From NCBI GenBank assembly GCA_019637435.1, contig JAHBVO010000004.1:310001-374000 (forward strand): DNA of 64,000 nucleotides, given 5' to 3'. The DNA comes from Candidatus Obscuribacterales bacterium. Lineage in GTDB: Bacteria > Cyanobacteriota > Vampirovibrionia > Obscuribacterales > Obscuribacteraceae. The notes below the pieces were generated by a model. That model ran no database searches. It was not told where the DNA came from and worked only from the letters and a program-made list of their open reading frames with translations. The position numbers and the translations under genes are program-made. This document shows, one piece after another, positions 24,595 through 32,322 of the stretch; positions within the stretch are counted from its first letter, which is position 1; each line of letters opens with the position of its first letter.

Positions 24595-26622
24595 CTATCG
24601 TGTGTTAGCTAGGGTTTGTAACGCTCGTTCGTAATTGGTGTAGGAGGACTCGCCAATGATTGTTGAGCTAACTTGACCGCTAGGTGAAACGAACACAACG
24701 GTCGGAACCGGTCCAACTTTGTACTGTTCTATGAGCCCGTCACTGCCTTTATCTTCGACGTTGACGGAGTTTACTTGCACCTTGGTGCCGTACAAAGAGG
24801 TGAGCTTCGAAACTGAGTCAATCATGCCTTTGCACTGGTCGGCCCAATTTGAATAGAATGCGTAAATCTTCGGTTTGCCACCAAGTGCGGTGCTGGTATT
24901 TCCGACAACCCCGTAGGTATTAGCGACGTTGTTAGGTTGGTCGTTCTTCAAGCCGAAACCTGCGAACGGGATGGAAGCTGCCGCAAGACCGGAGCCTGGA
25001 ACAAGCGGTTGAGCGCTCTGGCTCATGCCGAGAAGATAGTTGTTCAGCGCTCTTGCCTGATCGCTACCGCCTCTACTCATTCTCATCGCTGTTCTGAAAA
25101 AGGTTCCTGCTTTATCTGGCTGCCCGCTCTGGAAGTAGGCTTTGCCGAGTAGTCCTAAAACATTTGGATCGTTTGGTCTCTGGGAGCGAAGCGATTCCAG
25201 TTGCGAGATAGCGTCAGCGTACTGACCGGCATCGATCATCTGAGCCTGGCTTTCCAGACCCGCAGTGTTCAAAGATGACATGCGCCCGGCGATAGCCGCC
25301 AGTCGTCCCATGCCTCCTCCCATTGCGCCGAAACCGCCTGCCGCTCCGAGCCCGCCGAATTTGCCGATTGGACCTACACCGTTGCCCATGCCATCAAATC
25401 TGTCAGCTAGGGCGCCGCGACGAGTCCTTCTACCGACTTTCGCCGTTAGCCACGAATTTATAACGCGGAAGTTTTGATCTCTTGGACCCGCATCTTGAGT
25501 TTGCGCCTCTTCGAAAATCAGGTGCTCACCAGGCACCGCGAAGAACGATTTATCTTTGGACGCAACTGAATTGAATAATTCCCAGGTGCCTTCCGGCTTC
25601 ACGAGTTGATCGCCGTTCCCCTGGACGAAGAGAACCGGCATCGTTGAAACCTTCTTGGCGAACTCGTGATTGCCATTCATGAAATCCTGAAACTGTATCA
25701 ACTCTTGAGGCGTCAGATCCAAGCGTGCAAGCGGATCGCCGGTCCACTGCGCCTTAAGTCGCTGATTCTGTGTTGCCTGGCTGACGATTCCCTTGCCGAT
25801 ATTCGAAACGTTCATGCCGGTCAACAAATTCATGAAAACTTGCACGCTGGTTTTTCCCTGGTTAAAACGCTCACCCGCGGGAACTGAGGAAATAAGCCCG
25901 TCTATGAGATCCGGATAGGTCGCGGCAGCTCGCAAAGCAATAGCTCCACCCATTGATTCACCGAGAATGTAGACGGGTAATCCGGGATTAGCTGCGCGGA
26001 TGGCTTCTAGTGAGGATTTTATGTCGAGCAGGCAATCGTCGAAGTTTACTTTGGTTTTGCCTTTCGCATTCATCCATGCGCCGAAACCACGAACGTCAAT
26101 CGCATAAACTGCGAGACCTCGATTCGATTGTTCGTTACCGAAAAACTCGTATGAGTTACTCTGCAAACCCAAGCCGTGAATGCACAGCAGAACAGCGATC
26201 GGTTGAGCCCCAGGTTTCGTCCAACTTCTGCATGGCGGCGCTTGATGAACCGGTCCCGTTTCGGTGTTCTGAGGTGCGACGGTCATGGTATCGGGTGTGG
26301 TGCCATACGGAGCGCCCGGTTGTGCGTATGGATCGCCGGTTTGACTATACTGATTTGTCTGACCATAAGGTGCCGCTGGAGTGGTCTGAGTGGGTGCCTG
26401 TTGCTGTGGAGCGTTGAGCTTTTGATTCATCTGATGAAGCATTTGTTTCTGCCCTGCTTCAAACAGCGTTTTTCCAGCCTGCTGCCATAGGGACGGCTGC
26501 TGTCCTGTTTGCTGTGCTATCAGCAGTGAATCCGCTGCTGATGCCGCTTCAACTAAAGGACCGCCCAAGACGGATGTTGTGATCGCAGAGACAAAAACAA
26601 TTTTCAGTTTCTTCTGTTTCAT
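24595..26622 (-). CDS. Secreted alpha/beta hydrolase fused to TPR and thioredoxin-like domains
   Basis: About 675 residues. The ATG at 26622 is chosen because it has GAGAA five bases upstream and starts a signal peptide (MKQKKLKIVFVSAITTSVLG ending near AASAADS). After a Gln/Pro-rich linker comes a monoacylglycerol-lipase-type hydrolase: LLCIHGLGLQSNSYEFF, the nucleophile Ser in LGESMGGAIALRAA, an Asp in VQGNGDQLVKPEGT and a His in VPGEHLIFEE. A Gly/Met-rich linker leads to a TPR pair (YADAISQLESLRSQRPNDPN, LGKAYFQSGQPDKAGTFFRT) and a thioredoxin-like domain (AFYSNWADQCKGMIDSVSKL, VGPVPTVVFVSPSGQ) in which the CxxC is reduced to one Cys, so it is probably not a redox enzyme. The role is likely envelope lipid or ester hydrolysis with protein contacts. 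Confidence 0.8.
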   Translation of the reverse strand: MKQKKLKIVFVSAITTSVLGGPLVEAASAADSLLIAQQTGQQPSLWQQAGKTLFEAGQKQMLHQMNQKLNAPQQQAPTQTTPAAPYGQTNQYSQTGDPYAQPGAPYGTTPDTMTVAPQNTETGPVHQAPPCRSWTKPGAQPIAVLLCIHGLGLQSNSYEFFGNEQSNRGLAVYAIDVRGFGAWMNAKGKTKVNFDDCLLDIKSSLEAIRAANPGLPVYILGESMGGAIALRAAATYPDLIDGLISSVPAGERFNQGKTSVQVFMNLLTGMNVSNIGKGIVSQATQNQRLKAQWTGDPLARLDLTPQELIQFQDFMNGNHEFAKKVSTMPVLFVQGNGDQLVKPEGTWELFNSVASKDKSFFAVPGEHLIFEEAQTQDAGPRDQNFRVINSWLTAKVGRRTRRGALADRFDGMGNGVGPIGKFGGLGAAGGFGAMGGGMGRLAAIAGRMSSLNTAGLESQAQMIDAGQYADAISQLESLRSQRPNDPNVLGLLGKAYFQSGQPDKAGTFFRTAMRMSRGGSDQARALNNYLLGMSQSAQPLVPGSGLAAASIPFAGFGLKNDQPNNVANTYGVVGNTSTALGGKPKIYAFYSNWADQCKGMIDSVSKLTSLYGTKVQVNSVNVEDKGSDGLIEQYKVGPVPTVVFVSPSGQVSSTIIGESSYTNYERALQTLANTR

Positions 26623-26729
26623 AATATTCTCGATAGTCGTTGTAAGTTGCCATGCGCTTTCCAGCCAAGGCACAGTATATCCGACTCAAAAATTCACTGC
26701 GTTATACCGCGAGAACCTGAGCGTTGGAA

Positions 26730-27434
26730 TTATCTAAATATTCCAGCCCAGCCGATTCCGGCTAGAGCCATTAAAACAAAGAGGATCACTCCGCTCTTCG
26801 CAATTGTCAGTTTATCGACCCACGCTGTTGCTGTTGCGTTGAAGCTTGTCTCAAGTACATTTTCGGATTCGTCAGTAACTAAGTTGTGCATAATTGGTAG
26901 ATAAACCGTACTTGCGGCGCCTAGCGCTATTGGAAAGCAGATGAATCCCCAGGCTGACGAAAAAGGAAGCGTGGAAAGTGAAGCCGCAAGCACCCAGAAG
27001 CATAGGATGTTAAGGACGCAGAGCATGGCGCCGGCAACCGTTCCTTGAATGAAACGGAGCGGGGTTGAACTCGTCCAAGTTTTGCGCCGCGCTCCAAGAA
27101 GTGCTGCTATTAGACCGCTCATGAGCGCAGGTCCGACAAACAAAGTGTGAAGGAAATTGCATCCAAAGGCTTCATCGAATGGATTGCCGTGCGGCATCAG
27201 AGACGCCAAATACAATCCACATGCTATCAGGCCAATGGTGACACCATTAGCAGTGCTCCTCTTGCTGGAAGTTGCGAGCCCGAATGAAGCAGCAAAACCG
27301 TATAAGGATACTACAGAAATGACAAATACTCTTAGATCTAATAGGCACAGCCCTAGTAGACCTCCAATTGAATCTGCTCCGAAGCCAATTAGAAATGCAA
27401 CTTTGTGGATAGAAAGCTTGTTATTTAAGCTCAC
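26730..27434 (-). CDS. Multi-pass membrane protein, paralogue of its neighbour
   Basis: 234 residues with about six hydrophobic segments and no recognised family. The start is GTG with AAGG eight bases upstream. The C-terminal SGVILFVLMALAGIGWAGIFR closely matches SRVGLLLFVGMTLAGIGWSL in the next gene, and both share a middle block of the form PFRFIQGTVAGAMLCVLN, so the two arose by tandem duplication. Short extramembrane loops and the lack of charged residues within membranes argue against an obvious transporter. Confidence 0.7.
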   Translation of the reverse strand: MSLNNKLSIHKVAFLIGFGADSIGGLLGLCLLDLRVFVISVVSLYGFAASFGLATSSKRSTANGVTIGLIACGLYLASLMPHGNPFDEAFGCNFLHTLFVGPALMSGLIAALLGARRKTWTSSTPLRFIQGTVAGAMLCVLNILCFWVLAASLSTLPFSSAWGFICFPIALGAASTVYLPIMHNLVTDESENVLETSFNATATAWVDKLTIAKSGVILFVLMALAGIGWAGIFR

Positions 27435-27517
27435 TGTCTTACCTTCTCAAATTGAGTCCTCAAGCCATCTAATCACAATGCGGACAATTCGGCTAGCCTT
27501 AATGCACACCAACTAAA

Positions 27518-28225
27518 TTATCTAAAGATAGCCGGTAAGAGCGACCAGCCGATGCCGGCGAGAGTCATTCCGACGAATAAGAGCAGTCCGACGCGCGAGA
27601 TGGAGAGGTTGCCGAGCCATCCCGATTGTTTGCCGGTGCTCCGCAAGCCGACCGACCACTGTAGCATGAAAAAGTAGAGCGCACTGGCGACGCCCAGAGC
27701 GCAGGCAAGTTGGATGGTTCCAGTTTCTCCGAGTGGTCCAAACAGTTTAACAATATATGGACTTGGTATCAGGAGAAGTAAGAGAGTAACGAAGTGGACA
27801 ATTCCCATCATGAATCCTGAGATAAGACCCTTCGAGAAGCACACCGGAAATTCCTTGAAACCGTTTTCTCGGGTTGAGCCAAGAACGCCAGCCAGTAAGC
27901 CGCTCAGCACGCACGGGAGCAGCGCAAAATAAACCATCAAGCCGCTGTCATTCGGGTAATTGGGCAGTGTGAATCTGACTGAAAGTGAATAAGTCAGTCC
28001 GAGCAGTGCTCCGCTGATGGCACCAAATATGGTGCGTTTGACAGAGCCCTGGAGTTTGCCAATCCAACAACCTGCCGCAGTCACATAGATGAAACCCACA
28101 ACCATTGCGTGGAACTGAAACGCATCAAACGGCTTATGTGAGAAAAAGGTCGCAACGGCACTCGTCAAAACTCCGACTCCGAAGCCGGAGAGGATAATTC
28201 GAGAGTTGCTAATTTGAGCCTTCAT
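27518..28225 (-). CDS. Multi-pass membrane protein, paralogue of its neighbour
   Basis: About 235 residues from the internal ATG (MKAQISNSRIILSGFGVGVL); an in-frame ATG ten codons earlier (28255) is possible. There are six or so hydrophobic segments. The region VCFSKGLISGFMMGIVHFVT matches the position of RFIQGTVAGAMLCVLN in the downstream copy, and the C-terminal signature LAGIGW is shared. Function unknown. The two copies are 83 bases apart and probably form one transcript. Confidence 0.68.
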   Translation of the reverse strand: MKAQISNSRIILSGFGVGVLTSAVATFFSHKPFDAFQFHAMVVGFIYVTAAGCWIGKLQGSVKRTIFGAISGALLGLTYSLSVRFTLPNYPNDSGLMVYFALLPCVLSGLLAGVLGSTRENGFKEFPVCFSKGLISGFMMGIVHFVTLLLLLIPSPYIVKLFGPLGETGTIQLACALGVASALYFFMLQWSVGLRSTGKQSGWLGNLSISRVGLLLFVGMTLAGIGWSLLPAIFR

Positions 28226-28485
28226 AGTCCGTCTCTTTGCCGGTCGCACTTCCATGCTAGCACCGTTCGGAACACCTGCGCCGTTTTTATTGATATTGCG
28301 TTTTGGCTTGGAAGGGTCATTGGCAGGGCGTCTAGCACAGTAGCTGTTCTACCCTTGCCGAATTGAATGTTAGTTTTCGGATCGAAATCGAACATGAGAA
28401 TGTCCCAAGCTCTTTTGCGGAACAAAACCGCTCGTCGCTCATTCAAATGGCGTAGATGGTAAGATCTCCAGGCAGGAGTCGCTCT

Positions 28486-29967
28486 ATGATGTCGTTCAAC
28501 AGCCCCACAGGGCTAAATTCATTACTGTTTCTCACGTTTCCGTCTAGATTTGCGCGGGCGTCGTCAATTCTTACGGCTTTATCTGTCGTGATTAGTTCTT
28601 CAAGCTTGGCTGTCTGTTCAAGCTTGATCTCAGCACCGGCGATGGCTTATGGCGTGGCGATTACTTCGTCTACCGGAGCAAGCCTGAGCGGTAGCTTTCG
28701 GCAATTCGAGTTCGGTATTCTCGACAAAATTGCAGCTTCAATCAAGGACCGCGATATTGAGCCCAACAGTCGGCTTGAGCTTGTCATAGACCAGAGCGGA
28801 AAGGTCGTTGATGCTAAGTTTCTGTCCGCACCGCCGGCGGAGACCGTTCAATCTGATACGCTGTCTAACCTGAAGGCGCTCAGTTTCGACCCGATTCCGG
28901 GAATTGAACAGGGAACTCTGGCTCTTTCGTTTTTCTTTGCCGAACTATCTTCGCCACCATACAAGATGAATAGTTTGCAGATTCGCTCCTCGGGCTCGGT
29001 TCGGACAGGCGATATAGATACGTCAGGTCCGGATATTCGAAATCAGATTCGAAGTCGAGTCGGCGAAGGTGCTGTTCCTCGGCGCGGCGGCGGAAATAGA
29101 ATTTCAGGTCCGTTGCAGCTTGGACCGCCAAATATCGCTTCCGCTCTGCCTCCCGCCGGACAGCATACACAACGCTCCGGTACAAATGAACCGGTGGAAA
29201 GTATCCATGACTTTCGCAGATTGAATTATTTGTTGGTTGTCGCATCTGCGAATAAGCGATATGACGAGGCTGCGAAGGTTCACGCGCGCATAATGGAATT
29301 GGCAAAGGATGCCAATCTCACGGATAAGGCAGGAGCAGTTCGTTCTTCATTGCGGTGGCCGGGTCTGGCCATCAGTGCAAATCGAGTCGATGATGCGAAG
29401 AAAGCATTCGCGGAGGCTCTTAGTGTAATCGACAAGTTCGGCGAAGACGCTGCGACAGTTCCAACCATCTCAGCTCTCAACACTTTGTCTATGAGGTTTG
29501 CATCCAAGAACGAGTTGGGCACCGCTGATAGTGGCATGCGTAAATCGATAGATCTCGGTGCGATACACGTGAAAAACGGTGCCTCATCGGAGCGCGTAAG
29601 TTTGGCGGCGCCATTAAAAAATCTGGTTTCTGCTTATGAGCGACAGAAGGATTTCGATAAGGCTATTGAGTTGGAACGCTATCGACTCGACAAAACCAAA
29701 TTCGCGGAGCCCGACAACACAGCAGCTATCGTCGTTTGCCAGATGGACCTGGCTGGGGTGATGCTGAATGCTGCATCGGCAAACGCTGCGAACAAAGACA
29801 AATACCTTGATGAAGCGAACAAAGTTTTTTCCAAAGCGCTAAGCGATTCAGAAAAGGCTTTTGGCGTCGAATCGCAAGAGTACAAAGATACGCTTGCTAG
29901 GCAGATTTCCGACTACACAGCTGCTGGGCAGGCTGACGCCGCTGCGCGTCTGCAAAAGCTGCGATAG
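28486..29967 (+). CDS. Secreted TonB-C-like and TPR protein
   Basis: About 493 residues. Of several in-frame starts, the ATG-ATG at 28486 has AGGAG eight bases upstream and begins just before a long hydrophobic export signal (ILTALSVVISSSSLAVCSSL). Residues near 65-150 resemble the TonB C-terminal fold (SRLELVIDQSGKVVDAKFLS, SDTLSNLKALSFDPIPG). A Gly/Arg/Pro-rich linker follows. The C-terminal 280 residues form TPR-like helix pairs (YDEAAKVHARIMELAKDANL, FDKAIELERYRLDKTKF, ANKVFSKALSDSEKAFG). The protein is predicted to be exported and to serve as a scaffold. TonB here is a fold resemblance, not evidence of energy transduction. The final strand after the stop has no good terminator. Confidence 0.72.
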   Translation: MMSFNSPTGLNSLLFLTFPSRFARASSILTALSVVISSSSLAVCSSLISAPAMAYGVAITSSTGASLSGSFRQFEFGILDKIAASIKDRDIEPNSRLELVIDQSGKVVDAKFLSAPPAETVQSDTLSNLKALSFDPIPGIEQGTLALSFFFAELSSPPYKMNSLQIRSSGSVRTGDIDTSGPDIRNQIRSRVGEGAVPRRGGGNRISGPLQLGPPNIASALPPAGQHTQRSGTNEPVESIHDFRRLNYLLVVASANKRYDEAAKVHARIMELAKDANLTDKAGAVRSSLRWPGLAISANRVDDAKKAFAEALSVIDKFGEDAATVPTISALNTLSMRFASKNELGTADSGMRKSIDLGAIHVKNGASSERVSLAAPLKNLVSAYERQKDFDKAIELERYRLDKTKFAEPDNTAAIVVCQMDLAGVMLNAASANAANKDKYLDEANKVFSKALSDSEKAFGVESQEYKDTLARQISDYTAAGQADAAARLQKLR

Positions 29968-29997
29968 TTTTATAATCGAACTGATTGCGTTGATCTT

Positions 29998-31053
29998 TTA
30001 CTTCTTGTCGAACGCAAACGCGACTTGACGTTTTGCTGTAGCTTTTGCTTTTGCAGCTGCCGGTGTCGCTTCTTTTGTTTCGGTCCGATCTTCTTCTGGA
30101 TTTTCGAAGCCTGTTCCTAAACGGCGAGCTACCAGATAGGTCGGGCGTCTGCGAACTTCGTCGAGCATCTTCGAAATGTAGACCGCGACTAAACCGACGC
30201 ATGCAATTTGCAGTCCGGTGAACAATACGGTGCAGCAGAGAAGCTGCGCATTCGTGAGTTCAAAACTGCCGGTAAATGCCATAGCGCCTAAAGCGAGGAT
30301 TGATAAGCCGATGAGCGATGCGCCAACGATGCTGAGCAGGTAAAGCGGGGCGACGCTGAACGCAATCAGACCTTCGACAGCCAGTTGCAACAGTTTTTTG
30401 ACGGTATAAGTGCTTTCGCCTACCTCGCGTGCATCGCGGTCGAGCGGGACGCCGCATTGTTTGAAGCCGAGCCAGGGAACCATGCCTCGGATGAAGCGGC
30501 TGCGCTCCGGCAAAGATGCGAGCGCGTCTACGACCTTGCGGTCCATCAAACGGAAGTCGCCTGTATCTTGAGGAATGTTGACCGTGGAGAGCGCGCCAAG
30601 CACGCGGTAGAACATATAAGCTGTGGAGCGCTTGAGGAAACGGTCTCTGCGGCGCGATCTGGTCGCGTAGACAACGTCGTATCCTTCTTTCCACTTTTGG
30701 AACATTGTCGGAATGAGTTCCGGCGGATCTTGAAGATCCGAGTCCATGTTGACCACCATACGACCTTCAGTGTGGTCGAGTCCGGCTGTGATTGCGGCTT
30801 GCTGACCGAAGTTGCGCGACAACTCAATAAGTTTGATATTGGCGCATTCGGCGGCGATTTGCCGCAGGGCACTGGTGGCGATGTCTCTGGAGCCGTCGTT
30901 GACGAAGACGACCTCGTAGGACAGGTCGAGGGGACGAATGTTGGCGTCCAGGCGCTCGAGAAGCCTTATAAGGTTTCTTGGGTCTTCGTTGTAAACCGCT
31001 ACTATGACCGAAAGATCAATTTGCTTTGCGGAAGTAGTCACTGGCTGTTTCAT
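29998..31053 (-). CDS. Family 2 glycosyltransferase, membrane type (GtrB/DPM1-like)
   Basis: Transfers a sugar from a nucleotide donor to a lipid phosphate carrier (as in dolichol- or undecaprenyl-phosphate sugar synthases). 351 residues. The GT-A domain shows LSVIVAVYNEDPRNLIRLLE, VVFVNDGSRD, LSRNFGQQAAITAGL and the metal-binding DSDLQDPPEL. The catalytic-loop region reads TGDFRLMDRKVVDAL. Two C-terminal membrane helices (SVAPLYLLSIVGASLIGLS and LLCCTVLFTGLQIACVGLVA) follow. An Ala/Lys-rich tail ends the protein. GGAAA lies eight bases before the ATG. It heads a minus-strand run of glycan genes, 200 bases downstream of an epimerase gene. Confidence 0.93.
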   Translation of the reverse strand: MKQPVTTSAKQIDLSVIVAVYNEDPRNLIRLLERLDANIRPLDLSYEVVFVNDGSRDIATSALRQIAAECANIKLIELSRNFGQQAAITAGLDHTEGRMVVNMDSDLQDPPELIPTMFQKWKEGYDVVYATRSRRRDRFLKRSTAYMFYRVLGALSTVNIPQDTGDFRLMDRKVVDALASLPERSRFIRGMVPWLGFKQCGVPLDRDAREVGESTYTVKKLLQLAVEGLIAFSVAPLYLLSIVGASLIGLSILALGAMAFTGSFELTNAQLLCCTVLFTGLQIACVGLVAVYISKMLDEVRRRPTYLVARRLGTGFENPEEDRTETKEATPAAAKAKATAKRQVAFAFDKK

Positions 31054-31254
31054 TCCCTGGTTTCCAACAATGGCAAATTGTCGCGCACAGTAAGTTGCGC
31101 GGTCAACTTGGCAATTCTAATGTGTCAATTCTTAGATTTCTCCAAGCTTGAAAACTTCGGCGCTCTTGCCTACTTGCCGGAATTTTGCGCCCCTGGAAAT
31201 TTGATCGTGATGTAAACAGGTTAGATCTGATTCAGAATTGGCTCTCGTGAAACG

Positions 31255-32187
31255 TTAGACCAGGCTAAGCGACTTGGTCCAATCCCAGGCGCGTTTGATG
31301 CCTGTTTCGAGGTCGACTTTCGGTTCCCACTTGAGCAGTTTGCGGGCAAGCTCGATGTCGAGCACGTTGGACTTCACGTCCACCTGGCGTGCCGGAGTGT
31401 GGTTGACCTTTACTTCGACGTCGACGACGTTTCTAATCGTGTCCACGATTTGATTCAAGCTGTAGCCGACTCCAGAGCCGATGTTAAACACACGCGGTCC
31501 CTTTTCTGATGCGACATAGTCGGCGCAGGCAATGAGTGCGTCCGCTGCGTCATAGATATAGATGAAGTCTCTAACAATTTCGCCGTCGCCAAAAACGGTA
31601 ATCGGCTGCTTTCGAGCTATGCACCCGAGGAAAACGCCAACCGCTCCTTGCTTTGAGTTCGGGTTCTGGCGCTCGCCATAAGGATTTGCGATACGTGCGA
31701 CGGAATACTCAAGTTTTTTAGTGTGGTGAAACAGATGCAAGTACTTTTCGATTGTGAGCTTGGTTATGCCATATGAGCAAATGGGCTCGGTCGGGTGTTC
31801 TTCTTTGATCGGTACGCATTGAGGGACACCATATATGGTGCCGCCCGAAGATACGAAAACAAATTTGTCGACGCCGGCATTACAACATTCTTGCAGCAAT
31901 TGAATGGTGTCTATGACATTGGAACGCACGTCGTAGACCGGATCTTCGTTGCTGGTTTCCGGAAGCGTCGTATACGCTAAATGGAAAACCCAATCGACGC
32001 CTTGAACCGCTTGCGACACTTCACCATGATTGGCAAAATCGCCAATCAGGTATTCGACGCCGTCTACTGGCTCTTTGTACCGGCTGGGATAACGGTCGAA
32101 AACTCTGACCTTAATCCCGCGACCAATCAACTGGTCGACAAGTGCCGTGCCGATGAAACCGTTACCGCCGATTACTAATGCCTTCAT
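31255..32187 (-). CDS. NAD-dependent sugar epimerase/dehydratase
   Basis: A short-chain dehydrogenase of the extended type that acts on a nucleotide-sugar, likely UDP-glucose/GlcNAc 4-epimerase-like. 310 residues. The Rossmann start is MKALVIGGNGFIGTALVDQL (GxxGxxG). The catalytic residues are in VSSGGTIYG and YGITK (Tyr-x3-Lys), followed by RIANPYGERQNPNSKQGAVG and VFGDGEIVRDFIYIYDAADA. NIGSGVGYSLNQIVDTIR is near the C-terminus. The exact sugar cannot be told. It sits downstream of the two giant GT-C genes, supporting a role in making the donor for surface glycans. Confidence 0.92.
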   Translation of the reverse strand: MKALVIGGNGFIGTALVDQLIGRGIKVRVFDRYPSRYKEPVDGVEYLIGDFANHGEVSQAVQGVDWVFHLAYTTLPETSNEDPVYDVRSNVIDTIQLLQECCNAGVDKFVFVSSGGTIYGVPQCVPIKEEHPTEPICSYGITKLTIEKYLHLFHHTKKLEYSVARIANPYGERQNPNSKQGAVGVFLGCIARKQPITVFGDGEIVRDFIYIYDAADALIACADYVASEKGPRVFNIGSGVGYSLNQIVDTIRNVVDVEVKVNHTPARQVDVKSNVLDIELARKLLKWEPKVDLETGIKRAWDWTKSLSLV

Positions 32188-32322
32188 ATTCCGCTGCCAT
32201 TGCCAATCGAACGGATTCTACCATGCGTGGCATCTATCCTCCAGTCAAACCGTATCACCTGGCTCTGGCGCGGCGTTTCAGCTCAGTCGCGGAGGCGCGG
32301 TCGGATTGTGAATCCGCGATGA

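Noticed and set aside
28222..28446. Minus-strand frame of 74 codons upstream of a membrane gene
   Set aside because: Starts with TTG, has no ribosome binding site and no recognisable sequence.
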